Assembly: GCF_017298635.1 (NCBI RefSeq)
Contig: NZ_CP071182.1
Location: 4,440,001-4,504,000 of the forward strand
Reading direction: 5' to 3'
From: Paenalicyclobacillus mengziensis
GTDB lineage: Bacteria > Bacillota > Bacilli > Alicyclobacillales > Alicyclobacillaceae
Length of the DNA: 64,000 nt
The notes below the pieces were generated by a model. That model saw only the letters and a list, made by a program, of their open reading frames with translations. It had not been told where the DNA came from and did no database searches. Each line of letters starts with the position of its first letter. Position 1 is the first letter of the stretch. Shown here one piece after another: positions 8,136 to 17,244 of the stretch. A program made the translations under genes and the position numbers.

Positions 8136-9482
8136 TTAGAACAACTCGGAATACTCTTCTACTTCCCAAGGTGTTACATAGTCGTTAAATCGGGACAATT
8201 CATTTGTCTTGAGCGCGATAAACGCGTTAATGACGTCTGCGCCGAGGTACTTGTGCAGTGCTTCGTCAGCTTTCAGGGCTTCGAGCGCTTGCTCGAGACT
8301 CGTCGGCAGTTGTCCCTCCCCTGTGATGGCGTAGGCGTCTTCATTCAGAACCGGATCGGGCAGGGGCGTCTTATTGCGAATTCCATCGAGACCTGCGGCG
8401 TACATGGCTGCCATCATCAGGTATGGGTTGTTGTCTGCACCCGGCATCCGATTCTCAAGGTGCGTCGCCTGTCCACGAGCGTGCGGCACGCGAATCAAAC
8501 ACATGCGGTTTTCGAATCCCCAAGTGATGTTCGAGGGTGCAAACGTGTACGGCCGAATCCGGCGGTAACTGTTAATCGAGGGGTTGGCGAGTGCACAAAT
8601 GGCCTTACTATGAGCTAACTGACCGGCAATAAAGTGTTTGAAGACGTTGCTCATGCCATACTTGTCGTTGGCGTCGTAGAATGCGTTTTTCCCCGTATCA
8701 AGGTGGTAGAGCGAGTGGTGAAAGTGCGCTCCGCTACCGCTCTTTCCACTCAAAGGTTTGGTCATGAAAGTAGCAAGCAAGCCCTTTTTCTTCATCAACT
8801 CTTTGACGGAGTTTTTATAATAGAAAGCTGCGTCCGCTTGACCGAGTCCGCTCTTTGGCTTCATCGAGATCTCAAATTGCCCCGGTCCGTACTCTGTGTT
8901 CGCTGCTTCAACCTGGATGCCAAGGGAGTTAAACGGAACCACCATGTCCCACAGCAACGCATCAACCTCAGACTGTTTGACTTCGGAGTAGCACTGCAGT
9001 CCAGTCCAAGTTGGGTTATAGCCGGCATCACTGAGCTCCCGAAACACGTAGAACTCTAGCTCGGCGGCGCCAAAGGTAGAGTAGCCTTCACTTTCAAGTT
9101 CACGAATGACCTTTTGCATGACACCCCGCGGATAAACACTCACTGGTTCACCGTCCAAGGTATAAACGTCCGCGATAACCCTTGCTGTCTTTTCTACCCA
9201 CGGCAAGACCGTAAACGTGGCAGGGTCAACTTTGAGCATCCAACTGCCATAGCCGCCGGCAAATCCAGCCCCCGCCGCGAGGACAAAGTTTGCTGCCGTA
9301 TCGACTGAAAACATTGCAGACGGATATTGAACGCCATTTTCCAAGACGTCATCAAGAAATACCTTGGCCGGGATATTACGCGCTCTCCCCACATTGACAA
9401 TGTCGTTGAATACGACACGTATCACTTCAATACCCTCATCGCGTATGACTTTGCGAATGTCTTCTTTACTGACGTTGTTCAT
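8136..9482 (-). CDS. Glutamine-synthetase-family ligase (GlnA-like)
   Basis: A 448-residue type I glutamine synthetase homologue. It shows the GS catalytic pattern with GSGAHFHHS near residue 260 and the NPSINSYRRIRP block near 310. Classical ammonia-assimilating GS has extra regulatory features I cannot confirm. Relatives in catabolic operons gamma-glutamylate amines (PuuA, IpuC, GmaS types), and the neighbours (amidotransferase, aldolase, APC permease, transaminase) fit that better. The start at 9482 has AGGGAG upstream; the longer reading to 9512 does not. It is divergent from the amidotransferase, so the two share a promoter region. Confidence 0.85.
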   Translation of the reverse strand: MNNVSKEDIRKVIRDEGIEVIRVVFNDIVNVGRARNIPAKVFLDDVLENGVQYPSAMFSVDTAANFVLAAGAGFAGGYGSWMLKVDPATFTVLPWVEKTARVIADVYTLDGEPVSVYPRGVMQKVIRELESEGYSTFGAAELEFYVFRELSDAGYNPTWTGLQCYSEVKQSEVDALLWDMVVPFNSLGIQVEAANTEYGPGQFEISMKPKSGLGQADAAFYYKNSVKELMKKKGLLATFMTKPLSGKSGSGAHFHHSLYHLDTGKNAFYDANDKYGMSNVFKHFIAGQLAHSKAICALANPSINSYRRIRPYTFAPSNITWGFENRMCLIRVPHARGQATHLENRMPGADNNPYLMMAAMYAAGLDGIRNKTPLPDPVLNEDAYAITGEGQLPTSLEQALEALKADEALHKYLGADVINAFIALKTNELSRFNDYVTPWEVEEYSELF

Positions 9483-9574
9483 TGGGTCTCTCCCTTCGTA
9501 TTCCCACCGCATTGGTTAGGAGTCTATCGTGTGCCAAACAACAAACGACAAATAGTGGGTCAACAATTCCGCAT

Positions 9575-9696
9575 TGTGGAATTATTCAATATTCCACATT
9601 CGATTCCTGCTCAAGAGTTGGATTTTTCATAATTTGCAGAAGGAATTCATATCAATCTAGCCGAAATATCGATACCAATAATGGAATGAATATTCC
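9575..9696. promoter_or_regulatory. Putative IclR operators between glnA-like and amidotransferase genes
   Basis: Two inverted repeats lie between divergent genes. TGTGGAAT (9575-9582) pairs with ATTCCACA (9591-9598) across 8 bp. GGAAT-GAAT-ATTCC occupies 9683-9696 with a 4-bp spacer. The second form recurs exactly at 13347-13360. E. coli IclR recognises a similar TGGAAA-type palindrome, so the local IclR protein is the natural candidate binder. This is inference; no binding data are available. Confidence 0.5.
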
Positions 9697-9764
9697 GGAC
9701 AGTGGGCCACTATTACACTCGCTTACTGGTCCCATGCAATCCATCCAGAGAGGGGTATTATCAC

Positions 9765-10448
9765 GTGTGCGAAATGATGGCGTTACAAGCGAAGCACCCC
9801 ATCCCCATCGAGGAAGTTTTGGGATACGCGACTTTACTCGATGAGTACGGCGTGGCTGGTTTCAGTTGGGGCATCACCTGGCGCTCCGAATCAGGCGCAA
9901 TCCAGCGTTACCGCGCCGTCGAAGGGATTCGGCGAGATCCCCTCGTGCACCGAGCCTTGGCAGGTGTTTCCTCCAACCAGTATTTGGTCCACCTGCGACG
10001 TCCAAGCTTGATGAGCACGATTTCCTTCGTCAATGCACAGCCGTACCTCACCCGAGATGCACAGGTCGCCTTTGCTCACAACGGATTTTTTGCACGGCAT
10101 CGCGAGTTTCGTAACACCTACCAGGCAGAGCTCATCGGTACCTCAGATAGCGAGGTCGGTTTCCAGTTCTATGAACACCAATTGGCAAGCGGTATGGACC
10201 CCACCGAAGCGCTCACTCTGACGCAAAATGAACTAGGCGGTGATGCCAATATTGGCGTCATGCTTGCCGATGGTTCCGTACTTTTTTATTCCGGCCACCA
10301 CGACAACGCGGTGTATGCGTTTACCATCGGCGAAACTAGGTTTGCAACCACAGCCCTGCACAGTGGGGATGACTATGTGTTTCAGTCCGTTTTCCCGCGT
10401 GCCGAAGCCATCGAACAAGTACCTGCACGGACGGTCTACACCCTATGA
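9765..10448 (+). CDS. Class II glutamine amidotransferase domain protein
   Basis: A 227-residue Ntn-type glutaminase domain. Class II amidotransferases need a Cys as residue 2. The GTG at 9765 is followed directly by a Cys codon and preceded by AGAGAGGGG, so this start is strongly favoured over the upstream ATG at 9702. HLRRPS and FAHNGFF match the substrate-binding blocks of the family. No synthase domain follows, so it resembles EgtC or GlxB/MgsA-like stand-alone proteins. Next to a GS-like ligase it could hydrolyse a gamma-glutamyl amide or feed ammonia to a partner. Its stop lies close to the aldolase start. Confidence 0.82.
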   Translation: MCEMMALQAKHPIPIEEVLGYATLLDEYGVAGFSWGITWRSESGAIQRYRAVEGIRRDPLVHRALAGVSSNQYLVHLRRPSLMSTISFVNAQPYLTRDAQVAFAHNGFFARHREFRNTYQAELIGTSDSEVGFQFYEHQLASGMDPTEALTLTQNELGGDANIGVMLADGSVLFYSGHHDNAVYAFTIGETRFATTALHSGDDYVFQSVFPRAEAIEQVPARTVYTL

Positions 10449-10462
10449 GCAGAGGCAATCTC

Positions 10463-11221
10463 ATGAAGGATGCGATTCACGGCGGGCAACAACTCATCGG
10501 GTCCTTTGCTCTTTCGCACGACCCTTCCATCGTCGGCGTTGCAAACAGCGCTGGCCTCGACTTTCTTCTGATTGACGGTGAACATGGGCTGTTTTCCGAA
10601 GAGCTGATATCCCAGTTCATCGATGCAGGACGAGGACTCGAGATATCAATCCTGCTCAGGTGCACAACAGAACGACTTGGTGACCTCCCTGCCCTCTTCG
10701 ATCACGGGTTAAATGGTGTCATTGTCGCCGGAGCAAAAAATGCCCTAGACGCAAGGCAGATCGTGTCCCATCTGAAATACCCGCCTGTTGGGCATCGCGG
10801 ACTGAACCCGTTTGTTCCGGCTGCTGCGTACGGTGCGACAAATCGAGAGCTGTTCATGAGAGAGCAAAACGATGAAACGACAGTTTGGCTGTTGGCTGAG
10901 AACCAGCAGTTGCTTGATGAATTCGATGACGTCTGCGCCATTCCCGGTTTAGACGGTATCTTTTTCGGACCCTACGACCTCTCGATAGACCTTGGTGTGC
11001 CGGGACAGGTCGACCATGAGTCGGTGGTGCAGGCCATCTCTCTGGCTCGCAAGGTGATTCAGAGTGCGGGTCTGGGTGCAGGAATATTCGCCTCCGATCC
11101 GGTGGCGATGGCTGCATGGTCAGCCCTCAATTTTCGTCTCCTGACGATAGGATTTGACTGGTCGACGTTACACACGACGTGGAGCACTTGGGTTCGGTCT
11201 TATAAGGCACACGGCGAATGA
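10463..11221 (+). CDS. HpcH/HpaI-family class II aldolase
   Basis: A 252-residue TIM-barrel aldolase of the 2-oxo-3-deoxy acid type. DGEHG near residue 40, a metal-binding Glu region and FFGPYDLS near residue 165 match the HpcH/HpaI pattern (usually GPxDLS). Members split 4-hydroxy-2-oxo acids into pyruvate and an aldehyde, with a divalent metal. The ATG at 10463 has AGAGG 7 nt upstream and gives the usual N terminus; an overlapping ATG at 10445 is possible. It is co-transcribed with the amidotransferase and followed by a terminator. The aldehyde product is unknown. Confidence 0.85.
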   Translation: MKDAIHGGQQLIGSFALSHDPSIVGVANSAGLDFLLIDGEHGLFSEELISQFIDAGRGLEISILLRCTTERLGDLPALFDHGLNGVIVAGAKNALDARQIVSHLKYPPVGHRGLNPFVPAAAYGATNRELFMREQNDETTVWLLAENQQLLDEFDDVCAIPGLDGIFFGPYDLSIDLGVPGQVDHESVVQAISLARKVIQSAGLGAGIFASDPVAMAAWSALNFRLLTIGFDWSTLHTTWSTWVRSYKAHGE

Positions 11222-11252
11222 CACACCATGCTCGCCGGTCGGTTGTGGCGAA

Positions 11253-11286
11253 AGACGTAGGATGTCAAGTTTGGCATCCTACGTCT
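11253..11286. terminator. Perfect 12-bp hairpin between convergent genes
   Basis: AGACGTAGGATG pairs with CATCCTACGTCT around a 10-nt loop. It lies between the aldolase (plus) and the permease (minus). The U run is weak on both strands, so it is a likely but imperfect bidirectional terminator. Confidence 0.6.
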
Positions 11287-11323
11287 GCCATTTGCTTCTG
11301 CAAACAACATTTTTAAGTTATCT

Positions 11324-12931
11324 TTAAGCGTCTAGAGACACTTCAGACAGGGGCTCGTCATCAAACACAGCGTGCCCCTGATAGGACATTCCGGATGCGT
11401 ATCCCCAATAATAAAACGCGATGGACATCACCACAAAGAGGATGCTATCCCACGGCGACGGAATGATGTTCTTCCCGCCAAAATTGGAACTCCCGAGATA
11501 CGATACGAGCATGATGCATAACTGATACGCGATGAACCAGATGGACTGTCTGACGTCACTGGCGGCTATCTTTGCGCGCCTAACGTAAAATAGGAGTAGC
11601 AGCAGACCGATAAAAACAGACGGTATCAACACACGTACTGAAGCCCATCCAGCCCAGTAAATCATGAGACTGCTAACGGCAAATGCGATAGGACCAAAGA
11701 CCGGCTGCAAAGGCATGCGATAAGGTCTTGGTTCATCCGGGTTCTTCACGCGAAAAATAGCCAGACTCAGTGGCCCCGGCGCATATGACAAGAGCAGTGC
11801 AGCGACGACAAGAGGAAACAACGAGGAGAACGACGGCAGCAAAATGATATAGACGCAGGAAATCACGAAGGTCAAGACTGCGGCAGCGACAGGAATCCCA
11901 TTGTCGGTCATGCGGGTGAACATGCTCGGAAGATAGCCATCGTAACGCCCCATACTGTAACCGACGCGACTTGCTCCGCCGAAGTAGATGTATCCATCCT
12001 TGAATGCACCCACAAGAGTCGTCAGCATGGCAACCATTCCAATAAAGGGCAATCCAGCACCTTTCGCCAGTGAGAGGAATGGGTAGGCAAGTGAACTGAT
12101 TCCAGACCAGTCGCCCGTCTTTAACCCCATCCCAGACCAGTTGACTGCTCCGACAAACGCAGTACTCTCGATAAAATACACGACGAGAGTAATAATCATG
12201 GTCATCGCAACAGCCTTTGGAATCGTTCGCCCGGGGTCCCGAACCTCCTCCGCATAATCAATCGGCTGTCGGAAACCACCGTATCCAAAAATGGTAGCCG
12301 AGATAGCAAGAAACAGTCCGTTTGTTCCAAAAGACATGAAACCATGATAGTGATTGAAGTTTTGCGGATGGAAATGTCCAAACAACGCAATACACATGAC
12401 AAGCACACCCACAATGGTCAGCACTGTGAGGACATTGTTGATTTCGCCAAGGTAACGAATACGCATTAGATTAATACCGGCAACGACGATGAGCACGACG
12501 ATACTCGTAACGATTCCAGCCGCTGTAAGGCTACCTTTTTGAAACAGGGATGGAAACCAGTAACTGAGATACTGGACGAACCCGACAACAATTGACGGCA
12601 CCGCCAGTGCGTAACCAATCAGGGCTCCCCATGCGTTCATCACGCCGACAATCGGACCGCTGCTACGAGCAGCGTAATACGCAACGCCACCTGCGCGGGG
12701 CCACATCGTACCAAGTTCTACGTATGCCATCGCCACGGTCAGCATCAATATAAAAGCAATAATCCAGGACAAGATGCCGGAGGGACCGGCAAGGGCAACC
12801 ACTGACGCTGGCGTAAAGCCGACTGCCGGACCCAAAATCGCCCCAGTGGCCAGAAATACCACGGTCCAAAATCCGAGTTCCTTACGGTATCCCTTCGATG
12901 TACTACTTGTTTTTTGATTCGCAACCGACAT
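11324..12931 (-). CDS. APC-superfamily amino acid permease
   Basis: A 535-residue integral membrane protein with about 12 to 14 hydrophobic helices. The N terminus has the APC signature GFWTVVFLATGAILGPAVGF, with the Gly-rich unwound first helix, and a YGGFRQ segment near residue 210. It should import an amino acid or amine by proton or sodium symport. AAAGGAG precedes the ATG by 7 nt. It is convergent with the aldolase and next to the operator-like site at 13347, so it is a good candidate uptake system for the cluster's substrate. Specificity is not predictable. Confidence 0.88.
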   Translation of the reverse strand: MSVANQKTSSTSKGYRKELGFWTVVFLATGAILGPAVGFTPASVVALAGPSGILSWIIAFILMLTVAMAYVELGTMWPRAGGVAYYAARSSGPIVGVMNAWGALIGYALAVPSIVVGFVQYLSYWFPSLFQKGSLTAAGIVTSIVVLIVVAGINLMRIRYLGEINNVLTVLTIVGVLVMCIALFGHFHPQNFNHYHGFMSFGTNGLFLAISATIFGYGGFRQPIDYAEEVRDPGRTIPKAVAMTMIITLVVYFIESTAFVGAVNWSGMGLKTGDWSGISSLAYPFLSLAKGAGLPFIGMVAMLTTLVGAFKDGYIYFGGASRVGYSMGRYDGYLPSMFTRMTDNGIPVAAAVLTFVISCVYIILLPSFSSLFPLVVAALLLSYAPGPLSLAIFRVKNPDEPRPYRMPLQPVFGPIAFAVSSLMIYWAGWASVRVLIPSVFIGLLLLLFYVRRAKIAASDVRQSIWFIAYQLCIMLVSYLGSSNFGGKNIIPSPWDSILFVVMSIAFYYWGYASGMSYQGHAVFDDEPLSEVSLDA

Positions 12932-13481
12932 GAACTGTCTCCTTTCCCTAACGAGGAATACAATTCGACACCGTAGCGTCGAGACAAACTTTTCGTTCCG
13001 CCAGTGATGATTTTCATTGGGTATCCCTGATAATCATCCGTTAATTCAGTCATTTACGCCTGGAGTTTTTATCCCTCCCTTGTGTTGTTTTGCTTGTCTC
13101 GGACAGGCGATGAGCAGAGATCGAAGCGTGGAGGTCTTTTCATACGATGCCATTCATAGGAGTGGTAGATATCGCGGAATCCATGAACACAAAAATGGCA
13201 CAGGAATTCCGGTATTCAGAATTATTCTATGCATTAAAGAAAGTTCCTGCACAGTTTTTTGTAGATATCGTATATTTTATCGACTCAGAGTTTGCAAATG
13301 TCTATTGTCCAGCAAGGAAATTGGCATTGAGTAGCAGCATAGAAACGGAATGGAGATTCCACATTCCTAGCGACTGTGGTTGCAACAGCACTATCCAAGA
13401 GCAACCAGACAATGGAGCGCTTTCGAGAGTGTAGGCGACCCTGGCTGTTGCGAGAGTGCATCTGTTCTCTACATCGCGTGT
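12932..13481. other. Long intergenic region with operator-like site
   Basis: No recognisable gene family. A 95-codon plus-strand frame at 13147-13434 has GGAGG 12 nt before its ATG but resembles nothing I know, so it is only a weak candidate. GGAATTCC occurs at 13203-13210. The remainder should hold the permease promoter. Confidence 0.4.
13347..13360. promoter_or_regulatory. GGAAT-N4-ATTCC palindrome, putative IclR operator
   Basis: GGAATggagATTCC is identical in architecture to the site at 9683-9696 and lies upstream of the permease gene. It is flanked by more ATTCC half-sites. A second copy in another intergenic region of the same cluster supports a shared regulator. Confidence 0.45.
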
Positions 13482-14741
13482 TCAAGTCTGATGGATATGT
13501 TCAGTGAGCCCAGCTTGGATTTGTCGCTGACGTGCGGCAAGTGCTAAAGATAATGACTTGGTTTGAAGATAGGGAACGAAGACGGAGGAGACAATCATAA
13601 CGGCAAGGATGGTGTAGAAAGGAATGCCTGTCAATTGATGCAGAGGGAACAAAGCACCATAGACAGCAATTCGGGCTACATTGAAGGTATTCTCTCGCCA
13701 AGTAAACAGTCTTGCGCTGTGCATCGGTGTGAGTGCACTGAACATGGCATACTGCTGCCCATTCCAAACCGACCCGAAATAAAACATACCTACTGTCGTG
13801 AAAAAGTTCGAAACAATACGCGTGGTATAATTCGGAAAAATTGCTAGTAGAAATCCAACAACAGTCATCGCGACGCCAATGTTCATCCACAGTTTTTTGT
13901 CAACGTGGACGCGCTGATAAATTCGAAGTCCAACGACACAAGCAAGCGTGTAACCCATGCTCAGAACGCCAATGAAAACCTTGTTTCCGGTGACACTAAA
14001 GGTCAGGAACAGAGCCAGTGCTGCCTGAAACTGAAAAAACACTCCTCCTACGAACAGTCCAGCATGCATGACGCGCAAGCTGGGGGTGGGAAACACCTCT
14101 CGCCAGCGAATGTGGTGATAAAATGAACCTTCTGTTTTAACTGCAGTCTGATATGTGATTTTTGGGACTGTAAATGATATGCCAAACATCACGCAAACAA
14201 GCAGAAACATCAACACGAATGAACTAGTATACCCAAACCAGTGGATGAGGAGTGCAGAGACAATTGGATTCACGAGTCCAATCACCTGGTTGACGAGGTT
14301 TTGATAGAAGTAGAAAGCTGAAAATTCTTCGCCCTGTCCAAGCCGAGTGATGGTGAGGTTCTGTCCTGCGTAGTAGAATCCGCCGAACAAGCCGGCTGGA
14401 ACAGCAACCATCGCGATCCACAGATAATCATTCGGGATGTGAAGCGTCAACAACAGCATAAATGCCGCCATCCCTGAAAATGCAGACAAGCGCATCGGCA
14501 GTCGAGTCGCGTAACGCGTTACACTGCTCGCACCAAGGGTAAAACCCACCCCCCAAGCCGCAAACATGACAATGTTGTACCAGCACACCTCGGCAATACT
14601 CGCGTGCTTCTGCCATATGTACAAGTTTACGAAGATACCCATATAGGTGGACACAATCAGAAATGTGGATGACATCCACAGGACCCGTCTAAGGGCGGTT
14701 GGTAGAGGCACTCTGAAGTTCCCCCGATGCGGGCGATCCAT
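13482..14741 (-). CDS. MFS transporter, YqgE-like
   Basis: About 419 residues with twelve predicted membrane helices and the loose major-facilitator pattern. It has no strong drug-efflux motif and recalls the Bacillus YqgE group. The start is unsettled. An ATG at 14741 precedes the first conserved residues; a TTG at 14783 would add 14 residues, and neither has a clear ribosome binding site. It lies at the far end of the IclR cluster, so it may export or import a pathway compound, but nothing ties it directly. Substrate unknown. Confidence 0.78.
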   Translation of the reverse strand: MDRPHRGNFRVPLPTALRRVLWMSSTFLIVSTYMGIFVNLYIWQKHASIAEVCWYNIVMFAAWGVGFTLGASSVTRYATRLPMRLSAFSGMAAFMLLLTLHIPNDYLWIAMVAVPAGLFGGFYYAGQNLTITRLGQGEEFSAFYFYQNLVNQVIGLVNPIVSALLIHWFGYTSSFVLMFLLVCVMFGISFTVPKITYQTAVKTEGSFYHHIRWREVFPTPSLRVMHAGLFVGGVFFQFQAALALFLTFSVTGNKVFIGVLSMGYTLACVVGLRIYQRVHVDKKLWMNIGVAMTVVGFLLAIFPNYTTRIVSNFFTTVGMFYFGSVWNGQQYAMFSALTPMHSARLFTWRENTFNVARIAVYGALFPLHQLTGIPFYTILAVMIVSSVFVPYLQTKSLSLALAARQRQIQAGLTEHIHQT

Positions 14742-15041
14742 GACGGCCCATGAATTCACATTGCAGCAAGTTTCACTTGTCAAGTTAACGCATGACTCTC
14801 TGTGCTACATAAGATAAACCATGTAGACCTAGTCCGGCAATATAAAAATTTTCGACTTGTCAGTGCATTTTTAACTGGGGTTTTTAGACAGGAAGTCATC
14901 ATTGATTTCCTGTCATGAATATGGAAAATTCCTCACCAGTGCGGCGAACACTAACTACAATTTGACATTTTGGTGTAAGATGACTGGTAGTACAAGATTT
15001 AGTAAAATGCTCGGGATTGATGGACACAAGGAGAACACGGT

Positions 15042-15911
15042 ATGGCACAACAGGTAACCTCTGACCTTATTTTGACTCTTACCCCGGACATGTTGTTCGT
15101 CATGACTGTGGACTCGAAGCAAAACTTTCGCTATGCACAGATGAATCCGGCAGCGATGCGCGCATCTGGGTTAAATGAATACGCTTATGGAGCCACCTTT
15201 CACGACGTGGTTGTCCCCTCCGAAGCGACTCTGTTGTATGACCAATACTTCGAGACCATGCGTCTTCGAAAACCTGTGGCTTTTGTTATGACACATGAAG
15301 AGCAAATTGGCGAGTCGATTCTGACCCCGGTGTTTGCTGCGAACAACGAGATGACCCACATTGTCGCCACAGTGAGAGACATTACGGATAGACACCAACG
15401 GGAGGAACAGCTGAAACACCTGGCGTATCGAGACGCACTCACTGGTCTCTTAAATCGCAACGGTTTGTCGCATGGTCTCGACATCCTCGACGTCGGGACT
15501 CGAAAGCATCCATCGCTCTACAGTGTCTTCGTGATTGACGTGGACAACCTGAAGACGGTCAACGACACGTTCGGGCACATCGTGGGAGACCTGTACTTGG
15601 CCAACATTGCAAAACGGCTGAGGGATGCCACGAGAGTTGAAGACCTAGTCTCACGGCTTGGGGGCGACGAATTCTTGGTATTGGCCAAAGTCACAAGTCA
15701 AGCCGACACACAGATTCTGGCTGAACGGCTGCTGGAGACGTTTCGAGTCCCGTTGATTCATGAAGACATTGCTTTGAACGCATCGGTCAGCATCGGTGTG
15801 GCGACGTATCCAATTCATGGAGCAACGATATGGGATGTCATTCAAGCAGCAGACATGGCGTTGTATGAAGCAAAGGGTCAGGGTGGGCAACGCTACAAGA
15901 TGAAATTGTAA
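15042..15911 (+). CDS. PAS-GGDEF diguanylate cyclase
   Basis: A 289-residue soluble protein that makes cyclic di-GMP from two GTP. Residues 10-115 form a PAS-like sensor ending in the VRDITDR linker. A GGDEF domain fills 125-289. The active-site GGDEF is intact at 207-211, and an inhibitory RxxD site (RVED, 198-201) sits five residues before it, so it should be active and product-inhibited. AAGGAG lies 8 nt before the ATG. It is monocistronic with no phosphodiesterase nearby. The signal sensed by the PAS domain is unknown. Confidence 0.92.
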   Translation: MAQQVTSDLILTLTPDMLFVMTVDSKQNFRYAQMNPAAMRASGLNEYAYGATFHDVVVPSEATLLYDQYFETMRLRKPVAFVMTHEEQIGESILTPVFAANNEMTHIVATVRDITDRHQREEQLKHLAYRDALTGLLNRNGLSHGLDILDVGTRKHPSLYSVFVIDVDNLKTVNDTFGHIVGDLYLANIAKRLRDATRVEDLVSRLGGDEFLVLAKVTSQADTQILAERLLETFRVPLIHEDIALNASVSIGVATYPIHGATIWDVIQAADMALYEAKGQGGQRYKMKL

Positions 15912-16057
15912 AGGTTGCACAGTGCCGCACAGCCCCCCTTTATCCTCGTATCATTTCGACATCAAAAACCCTGGCGAGTCGTACTCGACAGGGTTCCAGT
16001 TTCACGATGGGCTCTTTCGACGTTTCAACTGCAGCGGCAAAATATCGGTAACAACTG

Positions 16058-16285
16058 CTACCGTGGCGAACGCGCTTGCCGAAATTTCTTCCTTTGTATT
16101 CTCGCAAACGCAAGTGGAGTTCCCACCGTTACGACCCCGATGGCCAGCAAGAGACCACCTATCAAACCTTTCACGAGTCCGCCATGCGTCAAACTTCCAT
16201 AAACCAAATTCATACCCACAATCCCTACAAACGAAAGTAGGAGAGCAAGCCAGAGTGGCGGCAAAAACATCGACTGGCGTTTCAC
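16058..16285 (-). CDS. Small membrane protein of cytochrome b operon 1
   Basis: A 75-residue protein with two hydrophobic segments (about 8-30 and 36-60) and a basic C-terminal tail. It overlaps the preceding gene by 4 nt and closes the operon. A protein of like size and topology (37778-38002) occupies the same place in the second cytochrome b operon, suggesting a conserved small accessory subunit. No known family is recognised. Confidence 0.7.
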   Translation of the reverse strand: MKRQSMFLPPLWLALLLSFVGIVGMNLVYGSLTHGGLVKGLIGGLLLAIGVVTVGTPLAFARIQRKKFRQARSPR

Positions 16286-17244
16286 TTGGCCTTACCCCCC
16301 TCGCCCGTCTCCTTGTAAAACCGGCGCCAGATGAGTCGATATACACGCAAAAAGCGTGGCAACGAACGCAGGCCAGGTATGAAAGGCGTCAGCATTAGAA
16401 TCAGTGTCACCACGAACACAGTCATGACAACGAGTAAGTCGGCCGAGTCAGAACTACTGAAAGGCGGGATCTGATACAGCAATGTGTAGTACCACAACCA
16501 TACCGCTCCAGGATAGTTTCCCGTTTCCTTGATAACGCCCCATTCATCACCAGTCATATCCAGTTTGGCGGCATATTGTGCGTCAGCCTGATCTTGAAGT
16601 AACAATAGGGACTTTGTGCGATTCGTCGACGGCATTGGGCCACCTGAACCATCGATAGCAGACTCAAGAAGCCCGCTGTTTGCCAAGGACAAGTAGGCGT
16701 TCATAAGTTCAGGTAACGGTCCATACGCGGACTGGTCTCCGGGCCAATGAATCGTTGTTGATGTGACTGTCGCCTTGTCCAAGGATTTTGCTGCGGCATT
16801 TGCCCAAGCACTTTGTTGTTTCGCTGTTGCTTGATTCCAGCTATTAATCGGCGCCTTCAAGACCGGATCTATCGGTAAAATCTTTTCGAGTGGTGCAATC
16901 ACTTCATCTTTTGCAGAATTCACAGGAATCTGTACTCCGCTCCACTCCTGTGGAGAGATAAACCCTAACCTTTGAGCAGCTCCCGGTGTGTTGTTGTACG
17001 GTGGTCCATATGTAGAGATTGGGTCTTGTTGTGACAAATCATCAAGCGCCGTTTGCACCAGTAATTTTGGATCCTGTACTGTGACCTGCTTGGCGGTTAA
17101 TGCCGGAACGTCGGGTGTAGAGAAGATGGCAGCCAGAATCACAATCAAAGCCCCGATGATGCCGAGCGCTGTGAGCATTTCGCGAACGAGATCGTAGGGC
17201 TGTTGTGGGTAACGGTCGTTCGCATAGTTACTGATCGGTTTCAT
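16282..17244 (-). CDS. Cytochrome b C-terminal-half-like subunit with large extracytoplasmic insert, operon 1
   Basis: A 320-residue protein with a membrane helix near 25-45, a loop of roughly 200 polar residues and a second helix near 265-290 ending in PGLRSLPR and VYRLIWRR. The segment before the last helix recalls the ef-loop of cytochrome b or subunit IV. The quinol-oxidation motif PEWY is not there; the corresponding position reads PGAVW. It shares YGPPYNN, a YQxPP segment and the C-terminal block with the paralogue at 37995-39035. Its start overlaps the cytochrome b gene. Assignment as a bc-type partner rests on this pattern and on context. Confidence 0.65.
   Translation of the reverse strand: MKPISNYANDRYPQQPYDLVREMLTALGIIGALIVILAAIFSTPDVPALTAKQVTVQDPKLLVQTALDDLSQQDPISTYGPPYNNTPGAAQRLGFISPQEWSGVQIPVNSAKDEVIAPLEKILPIDPVLKAPINSWNQATAKQQSAWANAAAKSLDKATVTSTTIHWPGDQSAYGPLPELMNAYLSLANSGLLESAIDGSGGPMPSTNRTKSLLLLQDQADAQYAAKLDMTGDEWGVIKETGNYPGAVWLWYYTLLYQIPPFSSSDSADLLVVMTVFVVTLILMLTPFIPGLRSLPRFLRVYRLIWRRFYKETGEGGKAK

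Noticed and set aside
13147-13434. 95-residue plus-strand gene
   Set aside because: GGAGG is 12 nt from the ATG, but composition and lack of any recognisable domain make it unconvincing; left as a comment in the gap entry.
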